DNA of 9,047 nucleotides, from the NCBI GenBank assembly GCA_001774995.1, contig MFBO01000007.1, forward strand, positions 1 through 9,047, in the 5' to 3' direction. A model generated the notes under the pieces. It worked only from the letters and a program-made list of their open reading frames with translations. It was not told the origin of the DNA and did no database searches. How positions within the stretch are numbered: position 1 is the first letter of the stretch; the number at the start of each line of letters is the position of its first letter. This stretch comes from Candidatus Curtissbacteria bacterium RIFCSPLOWO2_01_FULL_38_11b. GTDB lineage: Bacteria > Patescibacteriota > Microgenomatia > Curtissbacterales > GWA2-41-24. Positions 5,290 through 9,047 of this stretch are shown here, in pieces. Position numbers and translations under genes: made by a program.

Positions 5290-8154
5290 ATGAAATTACC
5301 CAAAGTCGACCCTCGAACTCGTGCCCGGGACTCTGCTAGATATGCGGGCAGAAAAATTCCAAAAGTGCCCAAAGACCTCATAAATCCAACACTATCCGAA
5401 AACGCTGCCTATATTGCTAAAACCAGATATTCATTTCGAAATGAAAAAGGCGAACCGATTGAAACACCAAGAGAGCTTTTCTGGCGCGTTGCCTACTACA
5501 TCGCTGCAGCTGACAGGATCTACCTACCTGCTCGCCTCGCGAAGCGGACTGGCAAGGTAGGTCATAATGCTAAAGCACATCTTAAATCAGCCCGCCAGTT
5601 TTATGAGTTAATGGCATCTCAAAAATTTATTCCCAATACCCCAACGCTGGTAAATTCCGGCAAAAAAGGGCAATCACTTTCAGCCTGTTTTGTTCTGCCA
5701 GTTGATGACGACCTTGAATCGATTTTAAAAACCATGCGCGATATGGCCATGATTCATAAGATGGGCGGCGGCACAGGTTTTTCCTTTTCCCGCCTTCGCC
5801 CCAAAGACGATGTCATTGGCACATCCAAAGGCAAAACAACCGGCCCCGTAGCATTTCTGCAAGCTTACAACGACGTTACTTCACAGATTCGTCAGGGAGG
5901 TGTAAGACGCGGGGCAAACATGGGAATTTTACACTATACTCACCCCGACGTTTTACGATTCGCAGTTCACAAAGTCGACGAATTTTCTCTAACCAACTTC
6001 AATATCTCGGTAACAGTAACCGAGGAGTTTATGGAAATGGTTAAACAGGATTCAAAATTCGTTGAAGGGGAAATTCAAACTGACAGTATCGTTGATGATC
6101 TTAAAGAGGCTTACGCAATCCGCGACCTTGATCTTAAAAATGTGCGGGTGGAAGAAGCGGTTGCCAAACTAAATGTTATGTGTCAGGCAACTCATGAGGG
6201 CGAAGGCTACGAGCTGGTTAATCCAAGAACAGGGGAGGTAACCGGCCGTCTTAATGCCAAAAAAGTTTTTGATCTTATTACCAAACTTGCCTGGCAGTAC
6301 GGGGATCCGGGCATGATTTTAATTGACAGAGTAAATAATTCTCGAGCCAATCCCACACCCAAAATTGGTCTGATTGAATCAACAAATCCATGCGCTGAAC
6401 AGCCGCTATTACCATACGATGCCTGCACATTAGGCTCAATCAATTTATCTAAGTTTGTCGAAGGCACCGAAGGTGCCGAAGATCCCGAGCGCAGTCGAGG
6501 GATAGAGAAAAGCATAGATTGGCAAAATCTTAAAAAAACCGTCCACACGGCCATTCACTTTTTGGATAACGTTTTGGATATGAACGAATATCCTGTTGCC
6601 CAAATTGATGAGATGACTTCGAGAATCCGCAGAGTAGGGTTGGGAGTCATGGGTTGGGCTGACATGCTTGTGAAACTCAAGATCGGCTACGATACACAAG
6701 AAGCATTCAACTTGGCCGAAAAAGTTATGCAGTTTGTGCAAAGCGAAGCGGATAATGCCAGCATAGACCTCGCCAAAATTCGCGGAGCTTTCCCGGCATT
6801 TAAAGGTTCAATTTATGACCATGCCCACCGACCTGTCCTCCGAAGCCATGGCGAAAGAGGAAGCTTTAGCAAAGATGGACTAAATTACATTAAACCCAGA
6901 AACGGCGCCAGGACAACCATTGCTCCGACTGGCACAATTTCGCTTTTAGCAGACTGTTCTTCCGGAATTGAACCTTACTTTGCGCTAACTTTTGCTAAAA
7001 ACACAATTGAAGGAAAGAGACTATTCAACACGAACCCATATCTCTTGGAAACTCTTAAAGAAAAAGACTTGGATTCCGAAGAGGTCTTAGTCAAAATTGA
7101 AGAAAACAAAGGATCTATCCAAAGCCTTGATGAGATTCCCGAAGACTTGAAAAAAGTCTTTGTAATAGCAGGTGACATTTCACCAAAAGATCACGTCAGA
7201 ATGGCGGCCGCCTTCCAGAAATTTACGGATAACGGTATCTCCAAGACGATTAACTTCCTCAACGAGGCGACTGTCGATGATGTACGTGAAGCCTACTGGC
7301 TAAGTTACAAGTTAGGATGCAACATGATAACGATTTATCGCGACGGATCGCGCAAGAAGCAGGTTTTAGAGGTTAAAAAGGAGGGTTCTTATTACGATCA
7401 ATTGGCAGGTAAGCGAATTAACTCTGGCGAGACTATTATCAGAATATCCACCAAACGGCCAACACCGCAGGAAGCTTGGGGCATGAGAATCCGCAAAAAG
7501 GCGGACGTTGGTCCGGTTTATACATCAGTATTTCGTGATGCCGATGGTGCGCCTGTTGAGGTTTTCGTAACAATCGGTAAAACCGGGGGCTACGTTGCCG
7601 GTGCCGCCGAGGTCACAGGCCGTTTGGCCTCACGTGCCCTAAAATACGGAGCAACATTGGAAGAAATTGCAACAGACTTGGTTGGTATTTCCTGCGGTAC
7701 TCCATATGGTATTGGCTCAGATAGTGTCCTTTCAGCATTTGATGCAGTCGGTAAATCCTTAATTGAAATTTCCCGTGCTAAACAATTACAGCTGCCGGTG
7801 CTTGAAGAAGCGGAAAGTCAAAGTCTTAAAACTGTTTCCAAACAAGCTGCACTATCAAATGGTAATGTAGTAAACGGTCAAAAAAACTTGTCAACCAATG
7901 GCAACGGGCTAACAATTAGTCAAACAAATAATCAACCAAAAATGCCGCAAACTGCCCTACCAGCTGAAGGACAGATGAGTTTGACCCAAGCATCTCGTGC
8001 TCAGTCAAGCCATGGGATGATAACATACTCTCATGAGGACAAGGTAATCGAAACGAAGTTCAACAGCTGCCCGGACTGCGGTTCCCCAGTCACCTTTGCC
8101 GAAGGCTGCAAAAAATGCATCAACCCCACCTGCGGCTGGAGTAAGTGTAGCTAA
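5290..8154 (+). CDS. nrdJ: Adenosylcobalamin-dependent (class II) ribonucleotide reductase NrdJ
   Basis: A 954-residue class II reductase making deoxyribonucleotides with an AdoCbl-generated thiyl radical. Visible are C133 in 'SLSACFVLP', one partner of the substrate-reducing pair; the catalytic N366-x-C368-x-E370 in NPCAEQ (most relatives have NPCGEQ), followed by 'LLPYDACTLGSINL'; the phosphate-binding 'TIAPTGTIS' (543-551) with 'CSSGIEP'; and the C-terminal tail with CPDC (927-930), C940, C943 and the redox pair in CGWSKC (948-953). No N-terminal ATP-cone is seen. Residues 843-912 form an Asn/Gln/Ser-rich linker before the zinc-ribbon-like tail. Three short palindromic DNA repeats lie in frame at residues about 78-91, 392-405 and 516-524, where the family has shorter loops. 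It follows nrdR by three bases and overlaps the convergent glycosylase gene by four. An AdoCbl-forming enzyme is encoded nearby. Confidence 0.96.
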   Translation: MKLPKVDPRTRARDSARYAGRKIPKVPKDLINPTLSENAAYIAKTRYSFRNEKGEPIETPRELFWRVAYYIAAADRIYLPARLAKRTGKVGHNAKAHLKSARQFYELMASQKFIPNTPTLVNSGKKGQSLSACFVLPVDDDLESILKTMRDMAMIHKMGGGTGFSFSRLRPKDDVIGTSKGKTTGPVAFLQAYNDVTSQIRQGGVRRGANMGILHYTHPDVLRFAVHKVDEFSLTNFNISVTVTEEFMEMVKQDSKFVEGEIQTDSIVDDLKEAYAIRDLDLKNVRVEEAVAKLNVMCQATHEGEGYELVNPRTGEVTGRLNAKKVFDLITKLAWQYGDPGMILIDRVNNSRANPTPKIGLIESTNPCAEQPLLPYDACTLGSINLSKFVEGTEGAEDPERSRGIEKSIDWQNLKKTVHTAIHFLDNVLDMNEYPVAQIDEMTSRIRRVGLGVMGWADMLVKLKIGYDTQEAFNLAEKVMQFVQSEADNASIDLAKIRGAFPAFKGSIYDHAHRPVLRSHGERGSFSKDGLNYIKPRNGARTTIAPTGTISLLADCSSGIEPYFALTFAKNTIEGKRLFNTNPYLLETLKEKDLDSEEVLVKIEENKGSIQSLDEIPEDLKKVFVIAGDISPKDHVRMAAAFQKFTDNGISKTINFLNEATVDDVREAYWLSYKLGCNMITIYRDGSRKKQVLEVKKEGSYYDQLAGKRINSGETIIRISTKRPTPQEAWGMRIRKKADVGPVYTSVFRDADGAPVEVFVTIGKTGGYVAGAAEVTGRLASRALKYGATLEEIATDLVGISCGTPYGIGSDSVLSAFDAVGKSLIEISRAKQLQLPVLEEAESQSLKTVSKQAALSNGNVVNGQKNLSTNGNGLTISQTNNQPKMPQTALPAEGQMSLTQASRAQSSHGMITYSHEDKVIETKFNSCPDCGSPVTFAEGCKKCINPTCGWSKCS
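5522..5562. repeat. In-frame palindromic repeat A inside nrdJ
   Basis: ACCTACCT (5522-5529) pairs perfectly with AGGTAGGT (5555-5562), and GC/GC continues the stem past one bulged A; the interior CTCGC-GAA-GCGG forms a smaller stem. It encodes about residues 78-91 (LPARLAKRTGKVG), between the helix 'YYIAAADR' and 'RQFYELM', where other NrdJ proteins have a shorter connection. Similar repeats are recalled from CPR genomes. Confidence 0.6.
6463..6503. repeat. In-frame palindromic repeat B inside nrdJ
   Basis: Two adjacent hairpins: GGCACC (6463-6468) pairs with GGTGCC (6472-6477) around GAA, and ATCCC (6482-6486) pairs with GGGAT (6499-6503). The core CGAGCGCAGTCGAG resembles a short repeat family seen in many bacterial genomes (recollection). 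It encodes about residues 392-405 (GTEGAEDPERSRGI), a highly charged stretch between 'GSINLSKFV' and 'IDWQNLKKTV', where relatives go almost directly from one to the other. Confidence 0.65.
6831..6863. repeat. In-frame palindromic repeat C inside nrdJ, degenerate
   Basis: TCCTC-CG (6836-6842) pairs with CG (6852-6853) and GAGGA (6857-6861), with AAA bulged and a nine-base loop. It resembles the CCTCCGAAGCC...GGCGGAGGAGG repeats recalled from CPR genomes, with a few changes in the right arm. It encodes about residues 515-524 in an unusually long loop between 'GSIYD' and 'RNGARTTIAPTGT'. Confidence 0.5.
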
Positions 8155-8750
8155 CCAAGTTTTCCCAAAACTTTAAAATCTTCTTCGAGCACTTTTCTTG
8201 AATTTGCGTTATATAGTGCAACAGCAGGGTGATATATAGGGACGATTTTAATTGGGCCATAGGTGGCAATCGCATCGAGAGCCTTTCCATGTAAAATGGT
8301 GATTGACTGATCTTTCTCCGGCATTTCAAACTTCTGCAAAATAAATTTAGTCGAAAAACGGCCTAGTGTTGCTATCACTTCCGGTTGAATAATTTCAATT
8401 TGTCTTTCCAAAAAAGGGGAGTAAAGGGCAATTTCGGAAAGAGTCGGATCACGGTTATTCGGGGGTCTATCCTTAACTACATTAGTTATGTAAACATCCC
8501 CACGTTTTAAACCAATCGACTCGATTAACTCATCTAAGATTTTGCCGGCTGCTCCGCAAAAAGGTCTGCCTGCTTTGGCTTCACTTTCACCCGGTGCTTC
8601 ACCAATAAAAATAATTTTGGCATTGTGGTTTCCTTCTCCAATTACCGGAAAATATTTATTTTGCGTGCGATATTTATAAAGCGGAGAATTACCTAAATGC
8701 CAAATCTCATCGCGAATTTTCTTAAGCTGGACTGTTTTCTTAGTTGTCAT
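8151..8750 (-). CDS. Family 4-like uracil-DNA glycosylase lacking the Fe-S cysteines
   Basis: A 199-residue enzyme of the family 4 (thermostable UDGa) uracil-DNA glycosylases, which start base-excision repair by removing uracil from DNA. Visible are the uracil-pocket motif GEAPGESE (50-57), 'GRPFCGAAG' (61-69), 'NVVKDRPPNNRDP' (90-102), 'ATLG' and the HPA motif at 174-176. Classical members bind a [4Fe-4S] cluster with four cysteines; here those positions read L19, S22, D94 and Y110, and the only cysteine left is C65 in the FCG motif. The protein therefore cannot carry the usual cluster, though the catalytic motifs look intact. It reads toward nrdJ and their stops overlap (8151-8154). The ATG has no visible Shine-Dalgarno. 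It probably has its own promoter in the 100-base gap to the adenosyltransferase gene. Confidence 0.88.
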   Translation of the reverse strand: MTTKKTVQLKKIRDEIWHLGNSPLYKYRTQNKYFPVIGEGNHNAKIIFIGEAPGESEAKAGRPFCGAAGKILDELIESIGLKRGDVYITNVVKDRPPNNRDPTLSEIALYSPFLERQIEIIQPEVIATLGRFSTKFILQKFEMPEKDQSITILHGKALDAIATYGPIKIVPIYHPAVALYNANSRKVLEEDFKVLGKLG

Positions 8751-8818
8751 TTATGGAAATTGACAGCTCAAAAGTTGAAAACTACGAAAATTATTGTTAA
8801 AAATCCCCAAGTTAAACG

Positions 8819-8844
8819 ACTACAATGATTTGTATCATTGTAGT
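8819..8844. terminator. Hairpin terminator after the adenosyltransferase gene
   Basis: CTACAATGAT (8820-8829) pairs perfectly with ATCATTGTAG (8834-8843) around a four-base loop, with one further A-T pair. It lies seven bases beyond the stop of the leftward adenosyltransferase gene. The T-runs on both sides are short, so termination may be partial. It would separate that gene from the glycosylase gene. Confidence 0.6.
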
Positions 8845-8850
8845 TTAATA

Positions 8851-9047
8851 TTATTGTCTTCCTTGCCATTGGATTTCAGAGATCTTTTCTAACTTGTTGA
8901 TATATCGTGCCAATACGAACAGCCAGTCCGAAAGTCTGTTGATGTATATCTGGGCATATTTATTTACTTTTTCTACATTCGAAAGAGCGACTATTGACCT
9001 TTCCGTCTTTCTGGCAATAGTTCTTGCCAAATGAAGTTTTGCACCAA
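8851..9047 (-). CDS. PduO-type cob(I)alamin adenosyltransferase, C-terminal part
   Basis: The last 64 residues of a gene that begins beyond the right edge; the stop is TAA on the minus strand at 8853-8851. The visible sequence starts 'GAKLHLARTIARKTERSIVA' and continues 'YINRLSDWLFVLARYINKLE', which matches the conserved C-terminal helices of PduO-type ATP:cob(I)alamin adenosyltransferases: the LHLART arginine helix and the NRLSD-LFVLAR motif that forms the corrinoid/ATP site at the trimer interface. The enzyme transfers the 5'-deoxyadenosyl group of ATP to Co(I) corrinoid to make adenosylcobalamin. Placed near nrdJ, it most likely supplies that enzyme's cofactor from salvaged B12. The N-terminal ATP-binding part is outside the window, so completeness cannot be judged. 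Confidence 0.93.
   Translation of the reverse strand, partial: GAKLHLARTIARKTERSIVALSNVEKVNKYAQIYINRLSDWLFVLARYINKLEKISEIQWQGRQ

Noticed and set aside
6207..6741. Overlapping minus-strand frames inside nrdJ
   Set aside because: Shadows of the nrdJ reading frame with no start signals or domains.

Overview
The window looks like a bacterial chromosome fragment from the Candidate Phyla Radiation (Patescibacteria), most likely the Microgenomates side. This rests on inference: AT-rich DNA, TGA read as a normal stop, compact and often overlapping genes, an extracellular protein with the membrane-anchor start 'KGFVPLILII', and short palindromic repeats of the kind scattered through such genomes, some inside genes. 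No tRNA, rRNA, insertion sequence, CRISPR array or phage module was seen.

Layout. At the left, positions 1-154 hold no provable gene but contain a leftward extended -10. A rightward cluster follows: an NDH-2-like FAD/NAD(P)H oxidoreductase (155-1402), a DoxX-family membrane protein (1446-1904) and a secreted or anchored phosphodiester-glycosidase (NAGPA) domain protein (1976-2956). Two leftward genes follow: 5-formyltetrahydrofolate cyclo-ligase (2943-3521, overlapping the NAGPA gene tail to tail) and a small four-helix membrane protein (3614-4021). A short rightward gene encodes a MIP18/DUF59 (SufT/PaaD-like) protein (4154-4456).

The centre of interest is 4457-8154 plus the right edge. A 368-base gene-free stretch holds two strong sigma70-type promoters, three consecutive perfect hairpins, a tandem pair of NrdR boxes 32 bp apart, and a structured leader RNA. 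It precedes nrdR and a 954-residue adenosylcobalamin-dependent ribonucleotide reductase, nrdJ. The C-terminus of a PduO-type cob(I)alamin adenosyltransferase, the enzyme that makes the NrdJ cofactor, lies at the right edge. Between them, converging on nrdJ, is a family-4-like uracil-DNA glycosylase. Together this is a dNTP-supply and DNA-maintenance neighbourhood: NrdR senses nucleotides and represses nrdR-nrdJ, NrdJ makes dNTPs with AdoCbl, the adenosyltransferase supplies AdoCbl from salvaged corrinoid, and the glycosylase removes uracil.

Most notable: three palindromic mini-repeats that sit in frame inside nrdJ and seem to add peptide segments to a conserved enzyme; a uracil-DNA glycosylase in which all four expected Fe-S cysteines are replaced; and the unexplained RNA structures upstream of nrdR-nrdJ.
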